Source of the DNA: Arthrobacter sp. efr-133-TYG-118
GTDB lineage: Bacteria; Actinomycetota; Actinomycetes; Actinomycetales; Micrococcaceae
Direction of reading: 5' to 3'
Length of the DNA stretch: 64,000 bases
NCBI RefSeq assembly: GCF_030209755.1
Contig: NZ_JARVRH010000022.1
Location: 1 to 64,000 of the forward strand
The translations under genes were made by a program, and so were the position numbers. Positions 25,446-33,724 of the stretch are shown in pieces. Each line of letters begins with the position of its first letter. Position 1 is the first letter of the stretch. Under the pieces are notes generated by a model. The model searched no databases, was not told the origin of the DNA, and saw only the letters and a list, made by a program, of their open reading frames with translations.

Positions 25446-26159
25446 GTGAAGACCAGTGCGCCCTCCTCCTCGATCGAGGACTACGTCAAGGTCATCTACT
25501 CCTTCACGGAGTGGCAGGACAAACCCATCACGTCCTCGCAGCTCGCGCAGCGGCTCGGTGTCGCCAATTCCTCCGTCTCGGAGATGGTCCGCAAGCTCAA
25601 GGACCAAGGCCTGGTGGACCACCAGCCCTACAGCGCGATTACCTTGACCCCCCAGGGAATGCAGCTTGCCCTGGGCATGGTCCGCCGACACCGCCTGATC
25701 GAGACCTACCTCGTGAGGGAGTTGGGCTACAGCTGGGATGAAGTCCACGACGAGGCCGAGATGCTCGAGCACGCCGTCTCGGACACGTTCATCGATCGCA
25801 TGGCCGCGAAGCTGGGCAACCCCGGACGCGATCCCCATGGTGACCCCATCCCCGCTGCGGACGGTTCGGTGAGCCTGCCGCATGCGCACCGCATGATCGA
25901 GCTCGACGACGGCCATTCCGGGAAGATCACCCGGATCAGCGACGAAAACCCGGAGCTGCTGCGCTACCTGTCCGCCGAGGAAATCGACCTTGATGCCAGC
26001 GTCCAGGTGATTGGCCGCAAACCGTTCGGCGGTGCGCTGGTGGTCCGGATCGGAAAAGGTCCGGGCAGCCGTGACTACGATCTCGCCGATGAGGTCACCT
26101 CGGCGCTCTGGGTAGCCACGGACACCATCCACGAAGGGTGCGTCCTCGCGGAACGCTGA
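25446..26159 (+). CDS. DtxR/MntR family metal-dependent transcriptional regulator
   Basis: The 237-residue protein is counted from GTG 25446, because the open frame continues upstream into the methyltransferase. The winged helix (SIEDYVKVIYSF, ITSSQLAQRLGVANSSVSEMVRKLKDQGLV) is followed by the metal/dimer domain (HRLIETYLVRELGYSWDEVHDEAEMLEHAVS, with His and Glu ligands). An SH3-like FeoA domain at the C-terminus completes it. Ligand spacing fits either manganese (MntR) or iron (IdeR). The SSSIEDY start is more MntR-like, so manganese is the likelier corepressor. Confidence 0.9.
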   Translation: MKTSAPSSSIEDYVKVIYSFTEWQDKPITSSQLAQRLGVANSSVSEMVRKLKDQGLVDHQPYSAITLTPQGMQLALGMVRRHRLIETYLVRELGYSWDEVHDEAEMLEHAVSDTFIDRMAAKLGNPGRDPHGDPIPAADGSVSLPHAHRMIELDDGHSGKITRISDENPELLRYLSAEEIDLDASVQVIGRKPFGGALVVRIGKGPGSRDYDLADEVTSALWVATDTIHEGCVLAER

Positions 26160-26168
26160 CGAAAACCG

Positions 26169-27620
26169 TCAGGCGCGCTGGGCGGCCGTCCCGCCGTCGT
26201 CGGGTGCTGGACCTTCCGGAGAGTCCACCACTGCAGCGCCCAGCACCGGGTTCCGGATCCCGACGGCGGATGCCGCCGCTCCGAGGAAGAACAACACGGC
26301 GGTGACCACCACGGCATTCATGAGACCTTGGCGGGTGAAGACCGGGCCGATGATGAGTCCGGCAAATGCTATGCAGATCAAGCCGGCGATGCGGGCCACT
26401 GCGTTGTTCACTGCGGAGCCGATCCCCGCCTCCTCGGTGGGTACTGCCCCGAGGATGGCCGCGGTGAGGGGCGCCACCAAGGTGCTGAGGCCGATCCCGA
26501 AAACGATCTGCCCGGGCAGCACTTGGGTCCAGTAGTTCAGGGGCTCTTGGACGGCCAAGGTCATGAGAAAACCGATTCCACAGATGAACGGCCCGGCCGT
26601 CATGAACCATCGCGGACCGTACTTGCCCGCCAGTCCACCGAAGAATGAGGCCGTGAGCATTAGCAGGACCGTCGCGGGGAGCAACGCGATGCCCGCAGTT
26701 GTGGCCTTCATCCCTCCCACTTGCTGCAAGTAGATGCCTACGGCGAAGAAGCCGAGGGACAGGGCGCCGTAAATAGCCAGCGTGGCGATGTTTCCCCAAC
26801 CGAAATTACGTATGCCGAAGAGCCGCAGGGGCAACATTGGCTCGGGGGTCCTGGCCTCGTGGATCAGGAAGAGGATTAGGCCACCGGCCCCGACGGCGAG
26901 CGGCATCCAGACCACCATGTTGTCCCAGCCCATGCGCCCTTGTTCGATGAAAGCGTAGACCGGGCCACCGAGTCCCACCATGGCGAGGAATGCGCCGAGG
27001 TAGTCGATCTTCTTGCTCGTGTCCGTCGCGGCATCGGACCTCCGCAGCCCGGCGAGGATCGGCCAGACGGCAACGGCAGGAACCACATTGATGAAGAAGA
27101 TGACGCGCCAGGACAGCAGGTCGACCGATGCCCCGCCGATCAGCGGGGCGACGATGGCAGCCGCGCTGGTCCAGCCGGACCATTGGCCGATTGCCTTGGA
27201 CTGCGCGGGCCCTGAGAAGAACGTGACGATCATGGCGAGCGAACTCGGGACAAGCAAGGCACCGGCGATCCCTTGCAGGGCACGCGATACCACCAGCACC
27301 TCCCCGTTCCAGGCGAGCCCGCACGTGACGGAGGTGAGGGTGAAGCCGGCGAGTCCCCATTCCAGGATGCGCGCGCGGCCGAAGTGGTCGGAGAGGGATC
27401 CGGCGACCAGGATCAGTGCGCCGAGGGTCAAGAGGTAGGCATCCACCACCCATTGCTGGATGACAAGGCCACCACCCAGTTCGCGGCCGATCGCCGGGAG
27501 TGCGAGGTTCACCACGAAGCCATCTAAAATGGCGATGAAGGAAGCCACAATAGCCACAACAAGGACCCGCTTTTGAAGCGGAGTGCTTGGCAGCAGGGCC
27601 GCTGCGTCGGTCATGAGCAC
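26169..27620 (-). CDS. MFS multidrug exporter, DHA2 (14-TM) family
   Basis: The 483-residue permease has many hydrophobic helices, consistent with 14. The motif A region is LVAGSLSDHFGRARIL, and motif C, characteristic of antiporters, is in ALQGIAGALLVPSSLAMIV. LDGFVVNLALPAIGRELGGG is the DHA2 motif D1-like start. It likely exports a drug or toxic metabolite in exchange for protons. It is convergent with the metal regulator with only 9 bases between stops. Confidence 0.93.
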   Translation of the reverse strand: MLMTDAAALLPSTPLQKRVLVVAIVASFIAILDGFVVNLALPAIGRELGGGLVIQQWVVDAYLLTLGALILVAGSLSDHFGRARILEWGLAGFTLTSVTCGLAWNGEVLVVSRALQGIAGALLVPSSLAMIVTFFSGPAQSKAIGQWSGWTSAAAIVAPLIGGASVDLLSWRVIFFINVVPAVAVWPILAGLRRSDAATDTSKKIDYLGAFLAMVGLGGPVYAFIEQGRMGWDNMVVWMPLAVGAGGLILFLIHEARTPEPMLPLRLFGIRNFGWGNIATLAIYGALSLGFFAVGIYLQQVGGMKATTAGIALLPATVLLMLTASFFGGLAGKYGPRWFMTAGPFICGIGFLMTLAVQEPLNYWTQVLPGQIVFGIGLSTLVAPLTAAILGAVPTEEAGIGSAVNNAVARIAGLICIAFAGLIIGPVFTRQGLMNAVVVTAVLFFLGAAASAVGIRNPVLGAAVVDSPEGPAPDDGGTAAQRA

Positions 27621-27694
27621 AGCCTACGCCTGCTTGTCCGCTCCCGTCGGGATTCCGGCCCGCTCCTGCCAGGACGAAAGTCCCGTATCGTTGA

Positions 27695-28069
27695 ATGGTG
27701 ATTAGCAGACGTGACGCCGCACTGGCCCTTGATATTTCGATGGAAATGGCCCAACGCCACGGCATTCCCTCCAGGCTTTCAAAAGCCGAGCTGAGCGAAC
27801 TGCAAGACAATCCACCGCAGTGGCTCGTCCAATCCCGCGCCAACCGCACCGGCAAACGTCCTGTGTGGGTGCACCTGAGCTGCGTCGTCTGCGGTTACAC
27901 CGAGGCTGCCCGTCCCAAGAAATGGTGGCCGGAGTTCACCTACGTTTTCTGTGGCCACCACCGGAACAGCGAGGTTCCCGGAATCCTGCCCGGAGAGGTC
28001 CGCAGCGAGTACGAAGGAATCGGCTCGCGGTTCGTGGGCATAGTGGACGTCCCCGCTTCCGAGGCCTGA
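27695..28069 (+). CDS. Conserved hypothetical protein with possible zinc-binding Cys/His site
   Basis: The 124-residue protein has no recognised domain. Residues 58-95 contain HLSCVVCGYTE and, 21 residues after the second Cys, FCGHHR, giving CxxC ... CxHH that could bind zinc. The N-terminal 40 residues are helical and charged (ISRRDAALALDISMEMAQRHG). It is a single gene, divergent from the MFS exporter (74 bases between starts), and the exporter regulator role is not supported because no DNA-binding fold is evident. Confidence 0.7.
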   Translation: MVISRRDAALALDISMEMAQRHGIPSRLSKAELSELQDNPPQWLVQSRANRTGKRPVWVHLSCVVCGYTEAARPKKWWPEFTYVFCGHHRNSEVPGILPGEVRSEYEGIGSRFVGIVDVPASEA

Positions 28070-28099
28070 TTACTTGAGCGTTTCGCAGCCGGTTGCTTT

Positions 28100-28162
28100 C
28101 GCCTGAAACAGGCGTAGCTTACAGAGAGAGGGCCTTTCAGGACCCTCTTTGCAGGATCTTCA
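28100..28162 (+). promoter_or_regulatory. Three stem-loops in the leader before a 46-residue gene
   Basis: The hairpins are CGCCTGAAACAGGCG (28100-28114), AGAGAGGG / CCCTCTTT (28125-28132 with 28143-28150) and GGATCTTC-ACG-GAAGATCC (28154-28172 region beginning at 28154 minus a few bases). The middle one may be the terminator of the preceding gene. The last lies just before the ribosome site GGGAG of the small gene and could influence its translation. Confidence 0.5.
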
Positions 28163-28190
28163 CGGAAGATCCGGAGTTAGGGAGCATGAC

Positions 28191-28331
28191 ATGCCTGACA
28201 AAGCGCCGCACCAGCACGAGACGAAGAAAAGTATCAAGTCCATCAAGGAAAAACGGGCAGTGAAGCGTGCCAAGCACGAATCCGATGCCGCTGTGGATCC
28301 GGTGGCCCATTTGAGGATGAGGAAGAAGTAG
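28191..28331 (+). CDS. Small basic protein of unknown function
   Basis: The 46-residue protein beginning MPDKAPHQHETKKSIK is preceded by TTAGGGAGCATGAC, with the ribosome site 6-7 bases from the ATG, and is followed by a strong terminator. It is Lys/Arg/His-rich, ending HLRMRKK, and probably unstructured or nucleic-acid binding. No domain is recognised. A complete gene signal set (leader, ribosome site, terminator) argues that it is real. Confidence 0.75.
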   Translation: MPDKAPHQHETKKSIKSIKEKRAVKRAKHESDAAVDPVAHLRMRKK

Positions 28332-28332
28332 C

Positions 28333-28365
28333 AAAAAGCCGGAGCCGTCTTGGCCCCGGCTTTTT
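28333..28365 (+). terminator. Intrinsic terminator of the small basic protein gene
   Basis: AAAAAGCCGG-A-GCC pairs with GGC-C-CCGGCTTTTT, and a U5 tract is included. It starts just after the TAG stop. It can also serve the convergent HtrA-like gene. Confidence 0.92.
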
Positions 28366-28396
28366 AGCGGACTGGTTCCGTCGTGATCCGGGCCCC

Positions 28397-29395
28397 TCAT
28401 GAATCCGCATCAGTCATTTCACTGGGCACGGCGACAATCGCGTGGATCTTGCCGTCCCGGAGGACCGTCAGGAGGAACGGCTCCCCTATGGCCTGCGAGA
28501 ACAAGAGTTTTTGAAGGCTCTCGGCACTGGATACGGCCCGCGATTGCGCACTGAGGACCAGGTCGCCGGCGAGCAGTCCTGCACGCTCCGCCGGAGATCC
28601 GGCGATGACTTCCACCACCCGGAGCGCTTCCTTCTGGCCGGTCCGGATCACCGCACTCGCGTCCAGCGGAATAGGGGTGCTCACCAAGCCAAGGTATGCC
28701 CGGCGGACCCGGCCGTCCTTCAGCAGGGCGGCGATGATCCGTTGGGTGGTGGTGTTGATGGGCACGGCGAGTCCGAGGCCCAAGCCAGCGACGGCGGTGT
28801 TGATCCCCACAATCCGCCCTTTGGTGTCGGCAAGGGCTCCCCCGGAATTGCCCGGGTTCAACGCTGCGTCAGTCTGGATGACGTCCTCGATGACCCTGCT
28901 GTGCCGGCCGGACCTGACCGGGATGGAACGTCCGAGCCCGCTGACGACGCCCGCGGTCACTGATCCTGCCAGTCCTAGCGGGTTACCCACGGCGATCACC
29001 AGTTGGCCTACGTGCAGTGACTCCGCGTTGCCCAAGGTGGCCGGCGGCGGCGTGTGGTGCCCGCGGACGATTGCGAGATCGGACAAGGGATCGGCACCGA
29101 CGAGTTCGACGTCGGTATGGGTTCCGTCGGCAAAGATTGCCTGCCCGGAGCGGAGACCCGAGACTACGTGGGCGTTGGTCAGCATAAAGCCATCCCCCGT
29201 GAACACGACGGCCGATCCACTTCCGATCCTGACCTGGCCGTTTCTGCGGGCGCTGCTCATCTCCAATGCTGCAACATGCGGCGTGACCGTTTCTGCGACG
29301 TGCATCACTGTCCGCGAGTAGGCGTCCAAGGCTTCGTCATCCGACGGGGCGTCGGGGATGTCCTCGGGAAAAACTTGTTCCGGCAACGTACTCAT
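28397..29395 (-). CDS. S1C (HtrA/DegP-like) serine protease with PDZ domain, no membrane anchor
   Basis: The 332-residue trypsin-like protease has the catalytic His in LTNAHVVSG, the Asp in DPLSDLAIVRG and the Ser in NPGNSGGAL. A C-terminal PDZ domain (SPAERAGLLAGDLVLSAQS) follows. Most actinobacterial HtrA proteins have an N-terminal membrane helix. Here the N-terminus (MSTLPEQVFPEDIPDAPSDDEALDAYS) is acidic and soluble, suggesting a cytoplasmic protease. The start ATG has a perfect AGGAGG site 6 bases upstream, so a missed signal peptide is unlikely. It may handle damaged cytosolic proteins. Confidence 0.93.
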   Translation of the reverse strand: MSTLPEQVFPEDIPDAPSDDEALDAYSRTVMHVAETVTPHVAALEMSSARRNGQVRIGSGSAVVFTGDGFMLTNAHVVSGLRSGQAIFADGTHTDVELVGADPLSDLAIVRGHHTPPPATLGNAESLHVGQLVIAVGNPLGLAGSVTAGVVSGLGRSIPVRSGRHSRVIEDVIQTDAALNPGNSGGALADTKGRIVGINTAVAGLGLGLAVPINTTTQRIIAALLKDGRVRRAYLGLVSTPIPLDASAVIRTGQKEALRVVEVIAGSPAERAGLLAGDLVLSAQSRAVSSAESLQKLLFSQAIGEPFLLTVLRDGKIHAIVAVPSEMTDADS

Positions 29396-29521
29396 CGTGC
29401 ACCTCCTGTAACCGGTGGTGTCTATATCAACGAATACGCTGCTGCGGTTAGTCCGTTCCGTCCTACGCCGTGGGTGAACTCTGTCGCGCCACTGATGATT
29501 GGGAAACTAACCCCGCAACGC

Positions 29522-29992
29522 CTAACCCCACAACGCTTTGCGCAGCAGTGCCTTGAGTCGGACGGCTTCCCCGTCGTCCAACGCGGCCAGCACTTCGGAT
29601 TCTGCGTGGCGGGCCGCAATGGCTGCTTGGGCGAGCAGCTGAGCCCCCTTCGACGTTGCAGTCACCGTCTTGGCCCGGCGGTCCTGCTTGCCTGGTGCCC
29701 TGGCCACGAGCTTCCGCTTTTCAAGCTCGTCCACCAAGGCGACGATCTGGCTGGGGTCAAGGCTGAGGAAGTCCGCCAATTCCCGCTGGGTAGGCTCCAG
29801 GCCGCTGTTGGCCAGGATCAGGACCGAGTAAGACCTCTCCTTGAGGTCAAACTCAGCAAGCGCCCGGTTATTCAGGACCGAGCCGCCGGCATGGAGCTTG
29901 GCCAGGAGGAAACCCACGTCCTGGCTGATAGGAGCGGCGAGCAGCCGGTCCTTCGTGGCAGCCTGTTGCTCGTCCTGCGCCTCGATCGTCAT
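29522..29992 (-). CDS. phdR: MarR family repressor of the phenylpropanoid operon (PhdR/CouR-like)
   Basis: This is a 156-residue MarR regulator. ATG 29992 is preceded by TTGGAGTTTGTT and is chosen over ATG 30004. The winged helix is GLEPTQRELADFLSLDPSQIVALVDELEKRKLV with the wing APGKQDRRAKTVTAT. It is divergent from the SDR-led operon with a palindrome in the gap. Corynebacterium PhdR and Rhodococcus CouR are MarR proteins that occupy this position and respond to phenylpropanoyl-CoA or hydroxycinnamoyl-CoA. The symbol rests on synteny and family, not on direct comparison. Confidence 0.8.
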   Translation of the reverse strand: MTIEAQDEQQAATKDRLLAAPISQDVGFLLAKLHAGGSVLNNRALAEFDLKERSYSVLILANSGLEPTQRELADFLSLDPSQIVALVDELEKRKLVARAPGKQDRRAKTVTATSKGAQLLAQAAIAARHAESEVLAALDDGEAVRLKALLRKALWG

Positions 29993-30022
29993 AACAAACT
30001 CCAATAATCTTCAAAATCAATC

Positions 30023-30037
30023 GTTGACATATTCAAC
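30023..30037. promoter_or_regulatory. Candidate MarR operator GTTGACATATTCAAC
   Basis: An inverted repeat GTTGA-N5-TCAAC lies in the AT-rich 123-base divergent region between the MarR gene and the SDR gene, close to both promoters. Its size and symmetry fit a MarR dimer. Binding could repress both directions. Confidence 0.6.
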
Positions 30038-30115
30038 TATACGTATTTTCATGGATACAGAACAGCATCCCACGCCGAAGGCTTGGATGCACGGGGATCG
30101 AGCAAAGGAGCAGCG

Positions 30116-31060
30116 ATGAGCCTGTCAGGAAAAGTAGCGATTGTCACCGGAAGCGGCCGGGGACTGGGGCTCGCTTACGCCCGGGAACTCGCCCGTCAGG
30201 GCGCGGCGGTGGTCATCAACGACGTCGACGCCGGGGTGGCCGGCGAAGCGGTCCGGACCATCGAGGCCGACGGCGGCCGGGCAGTCGCCGTCGTCGCTCC
30301 CGTTGGCAGCACAGAAGCAGCGAAGCAGCTGGTGGAGGCGGCCGTCACGGCATTCGGCCGCCTGGACATCCTCGTCACCAACGCTGGCATCCTGCGGGAC
30401 AAGAGCCTGCTGAAGATGACGGACGAAGACTTCGACCTGGTCATCAACGTCCACCTCCGCGGCACCTTCACGTGCGCCCGCGAGGCCTTCGGCTACTTCA
30501 AGGAAAACCGGATCGGCGGCCGCATCATCGCCATCGGCTCCCCGACCGGGCAGCGCGGCAACTTCGGGCAAACAAACTACGCCGCCGCGAAGGCCGGAAT
30601 CGTGGGCATGGTCCGGACCTGGGCACTGGAAATGAAGAAGGCGGGCGTCACTGCCAACGCCGTCATCCCGGTCGCCGCAACGGCGATGACCAAGACCATC
30701 CCGTACTTCCGGAAAGCGGTGGAGGCGGACGAGCGCGGCGAGGCCATGCCGCATTTCTTCCGCCACGAGCTCGGCTTTGGAACGGCCGACGACGTCTCCG
30801 GGCTCATTGCCTTCCTCGCCTCCGACGAAGCGGCCGGAATCACCGGCCAGGCCATCGGCGCCGGCGGGGACCGCCTGCAGCTCTGGACCCACCCCGAAGC
30901 CGCCGCCACCGAATACCGTGAAGGCGGTTGGGGTTACCAGGACCTCGTGGAGAACTTCGAGCTGTTGTTCGGAGACAAGCTCCAAAGCGTCGGCGAAGAA
31001 TTCCTGCCGCTCCCGGCGGAACTGCAGCCCGAAGCCGCCCCCGTTGCACAGGTACGCTGA
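30116..31060 (+). CDS. phdB: SDR family 3-hydroxyacyl-CoA dehydrogenase (PhdB-like)
   Basis: The 314-residue protein starts at ATG 30116 after AAAGGAG. The cofactor loop TGSGRGLG is at residues 12-19, NAG follows, and the catalytic Ser (IAIGSPTG) and YxxxK (NYAAAKAG) are present. It is longer than typical 250-residue SDRs because of a C-terminal extension of about 60 residues, as in MFE2-type hydroxyacyl-CoA dehydrogenases. In the phd pathway this step oxidises the 3-hydroxy-3-arylpropionyl-CoA to the beta-keto ester before hydrolysis by the next gene product. Confidence 0.85.
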   Translation: MSLSGKVAIVTGSGRGLGLAYARELARQGAAVVINDVDAGVAGEAVRTIEADGGRAVAVVAPVGSTEAAKQLVEAAVTAFGRLDILVTNAGILRDKSLLKMTDEDFDLVINVHLRGTFTCAREAFGYFKENRIGGRIIAIGSPTGQRGNFGQTNYAAAKAGIVGMVRTWALEMKKAGVTANAVIPVAATAMTKTIPYFRKAVEADERGEAMPHFFRHELGFGTADDVSGLIAFLASDEAAGITGQAIGAGGDRLQLWTHPEAAATEYREGGWGYQDLVENFELLFGDKLQSVGEEFLPLPAELQPEAAPVAQVR

Positions 31061-31061
31061 C

Positions 31062-31958
31062 ATGGCCGCGCCCCGGCGTTACGAACTCGGCATCGACGCC
31101 GCAAAACTTGACGCGATCGACATGCACGTCCATCTCGAAGTGGACGGCCACGGCCACGAATCCCTGCCACCGGCCCTGACGGAAGCTTCAGCCAAGTACT
31201 TCAAGGCCGAGGACCGCACGCCCTCGCTGGACCGGATCGCCGAGGTCTACCGCGGACTGAACATGGCCGCCGTCGTCTTCACCGTGGACGCCCGCACGCA
31301 ACTCAAGCACGAGCCCAACAGCATCCCCGAGCTGATCGCGGGAGCCGCCAGGAACAACGACGTGCTGATCCCGTTCGGCAGCGTGGATCCCCGCACCGGT
31401 ATCGAAGCCATCCAGGGTGCCAAGCACCAGGCAATTGACCTTGGCGCCCGCGGCTTCAAGTTTCACCCAAGCCTGCAGGGCTTCGATCCTTCCAACGAGC
31501 AGTTCTATCCGCTCTGGGAGACGCTGCAGGAACTGGGCCTCCCTGCCATCTTCCACACCGGGCAGAACGGTATGGGCGCCGGCCTGCCCGGCGGCTACGG
31601 GATCAAGCTGGCGTACTCCAACCCGCTCCTGCTCGACGCCGTGGCCGCTGACTTCCCCGAGCTGCAGATCATCATGGCCCACCCCTCGGTGCCTTGGCAG
31701 GACGAAGCCAACTCCATCGCCACCCACAAATCCAACGTGTTCATCGACCTTTCCGGCTGGTCCCCCAAGTACTTCCCGGAGTCATTGGTGCGCATGTCCA
31801 ATTCGGTGCTGCAGGACAAGGTCCTGTTCGGCACGGACTTCCCGCTCATCACCCCGCAGAAGTGGCTGGGCGCGTTCGCCGAGCTCCCGCTCAAGGACGA
31901 GGTCAGGCCCAAGATCCTCAAGGAGAACGCGGTGCGCCTGCTCGGGCTGGACGGCTGA
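31062..31958 (+). CDS. phdC: Amidohydrolase family beta-ketoacyl-CoA hydrolase (PhdC/CouO-like)
   Basis: The 298-residue Amidohydrolase_2 (PF04909) protein has the N-terminal metal motif DMHVHLE, a later GFKFHPSLQ, FHTGQNG, IIMAHPSVPW and the terminal FGTDFPLI Asp. It begins one base after the SDR stop. In the p-coumarate and phenylpropanoid pathways of Rhodococcus and Corynebacterium such a protein cleaves the aryl beta-ketoacyl-CoA hydrolytically, replacing thiolase. Absence of a thiolase in this operon fits that role. By sequence alone a decarboxylase of the ACMSD group would also be possible. Confidence 0.84.
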   Translation: MAAPRRYELGIDAAKLDAIDMHVHLEVDGHGHESLPPALTEASAKYFKAEDRTPSLDRIAEVYRGLNMAAVVFTVDARTQLKHEPNSIPELIAGAARNNDVLIPFGSVDPRTGIEAIQGAKHQAIDLGARGFKFHPSLQGFDPSNEQFYPLWETLQELGLPAIFHTGQNGMGAGLPGGYGIKLAYSNPLLLDAVAADFPELQIIMAHPSVPWQDEANSIATHKSNVFIDLSGWSPKYFPESLVRMSNSVLQDKVLFGTDFPLITPQKWLGAFAELPLKDEVRPKILKENAVRLLGLDG

Positions 31959-31959
31959 G

Positions 31960-33183
31960 ATGAGCCTGGAGATCCGCGTGGAGACAGCGGCGGCGGAGCG
32001 CCTCTATGGCGTCTGCGACTACTACGATGCCGAGTCCCTCCTCACCGAGGACGAGCGCCGGGTCCTGGGGCGCTTGCGCGACTTCCTGGACCGCGAAGCG
32101 AAACCATTGTTGGCCGACTACTGGGAGCGGGGCGAGTTCCCTGCCCAGCTGGCCCGGCCACTCATCGATCTCGACCTGATGGAACCGGCAGAGCTGACTG
32201 TTCACGGTCCCGCCCGGGGTATCTACCAAGGCTTCAGGATCTTCGAACTCGCCCGCACGGATGCTTCGCTGGCCACGTGGTACACGGCGCAAGCCGGCCT
32301 GTTCCGCACCGCCATCCGGGTGGGCGCCTCGGAGGAGCAGCAGCGCGAGTGGATGCCGCGCGTCATCGATTTTTCGCTCAAGGGCGTCTTTTCCCTGACG
32401 GAACCGGAGTCCGGATCGGACATTGCCGGCGGACTCTCCACCACCGCGCGGCGTGATCCCGGGGGTAACGGCGACACCTGGATCCTCAATGGTGCCAAAC
32501 GCTGGATCGGAGGCGCCTCGACGGCGGATGTCCTGGCCGTGTTCGCCCGGGATGTCGCGGACGGACAGGTCAAGGCGTTCCTGGTGGACCGCGAGGCAGC
32601 GGGGGTCACCTTGGAGAAGATCCACCGGAAAACCTCCTTGCGGATGATGCAGAACGCCCACATAACGCTCGACGGCGTGCGGGTCCCTGAATCCATGCGC
32701 CTGCACAACGTGAACTCCTTCAAGGACGTGGCGGCGATGCTGAAGGCCATGCGCTCCGATGTCGCCTGGATCGCCACGGGTATCCAGGCAGGTGCCTTCG
32801 AAGCAGCCCTCCGCTACGTCCGCGAGCGCCAACAGTTCGGCCGCCCGCTGGGTTCCTTCCAACTGGTGCAGGAGAAGCTGGCCCGCATGCTTGGCAATCT
32901 CACGGCAAGCTTGTCCCTCGTGGTCAGGCTGACCGAACAGCAGGCCCACGGGGTCTACCGCGACCAGGACTCCGCGCTCGCCAAGATGCAGAGCTGCCTG
33001 GCCATGCGGGAAACAGTCGCCCTGGCGCGCGAGCTGGCAGGTGGCAACGGAATCACACTCGAGAGTGACGTTGCCCGGTTCCACGCCGACGCCGAAGCCG
33101 TCTATTCCTACGAAGGAACGCACGAAATCAACGCCCTGATCGTCGGGCGCGCACTTACGGGCGAAAGCGCCTTCGCACGCTAA
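31960..33183 (+). CDS. phdD: Acyl-CoA dehydrogenase (PhdD-like)
   Basis: The 407-residue flavoprotein starts one base after the previous stop. It has the ACAD signatures FSLTEPESGSDIAGG (FAD/substrate loop), WILNGAKRWIGGAS, RQQFGRPLGSFQLVQEKLA, and near the C-terminus the conserved YEGTHEINALIVGR, whose Glu is the position of the catalytic base in several subgroups. It would desaturate phenylpropanoyl-CoA to the cinnamoyl-CoA level. The first 40 residues resemble glutaryl-CoA dehydrogenase-like members. Confidence 0.9.
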   Translation: MSLEIRVETAAAERLYGVCDYYDAESLLTEDERRVLGRLRDFLDREAKPLLADYWERGEFPAQLARPLIDLDLMEPAELTVHGPARGIYQGFRIFELARTDASLATWYTAQAGLFRTAIRVGASEEQQREWMPRVIDFSLKGVFSLTEPESGSDIAGGLSTTARRDPGGNGDTWILNGAKRWIGGASTADVLAVFARDVADGQVKAFLVDREAAGVTLEKIHRKTSLRMMQNAHITLDGVRVPESMRLHNVNSFKDVAAMLKAMRSDVAWIATGIQAGAFEAALRYVRERQQFGRPLGSFQLVQEKLARMLGNLTASLSLVVRLTEQQAHGVYRDQDSALAKMQSCLAMRETVALARELAGGNGITLESDVARFHADAEAVYSYEGTHEINALIVGRALTGESAFAR

Positions 33184-33223
33184 GCCACACTCTCTTTACC
33201 CACCATCATCACAGGAGGCACTA

Positions 33224-33679
33224 ATGCCCAATCTCGTCGTCGACTTCGACAAACTGCTCACCCTCGCCGGAACCGATCTCGGCGTCACCGAATACCGCGA
33301 AATCACCCAGGAACAGATCAACAAGTTCGCGGAGGCCACCGGGGATGACCAGTGGATCCACGTCGATCCGGAACGCGCCAAGGACGGCCCGTTCGGCGCC
33401 CCGATCGCCCACGGCTTCCTCACGCTCTCGCTCATCATCCCGTTCTGGGGCGAGCTGTTCGACGTCGAAGGCGTCACCACCAAGGTGAACTACGGCCTGG
33501 ACAAGGTTCGTTTCACGTCCCCGGTCAAAGTGGGCGCGCGGATCCGCATGCAGGCCACCATCGCCGAAGTCACCGAGGTCAAGGGCGGCGCCCAGATCAA
33601 AGTGTCCAACACCATCGAAATCGAAGGCCAGGAACGCCCCGCCGTCGTGGCCGAATTCCTCGCCCGTTTCTACAAATAG
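33224..33679 (+). CDS. phdE: MaoC family (R)-type enoyl-CoA hydratase (PhdE-like)
   Basis: The 151-residue hot-dog fold protein has the hydratase motif with Asp and His: ATGDDQWIHVDPERA then GAPIAHGFLTLSL. The ribosome site AGGAGG lies 7 bases upstream of ATG. It would hydrate the cinnamoyl-CoA double bond, supplying the SDR substrate. Confidence 0.92.
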   Translation: MPNLVVDFDKLLTLAGTDLGVTEYREITQEQINKFAEATGDDQWIHVDPERAKDGPFGAPIAHGFLTLSLIIPFWGELFDVEGVTTKVNYGLDKVRFTSPVKVGARIRMQATIAEVTEVKGGAQIKVSNTIEIEGQERPAVVAEFLARFYK

Positions 33680-33724
33680 GCCCGACAAGGCACTCTCCCC
33701 CACCCCCTGCTTTAAGGAACAACG

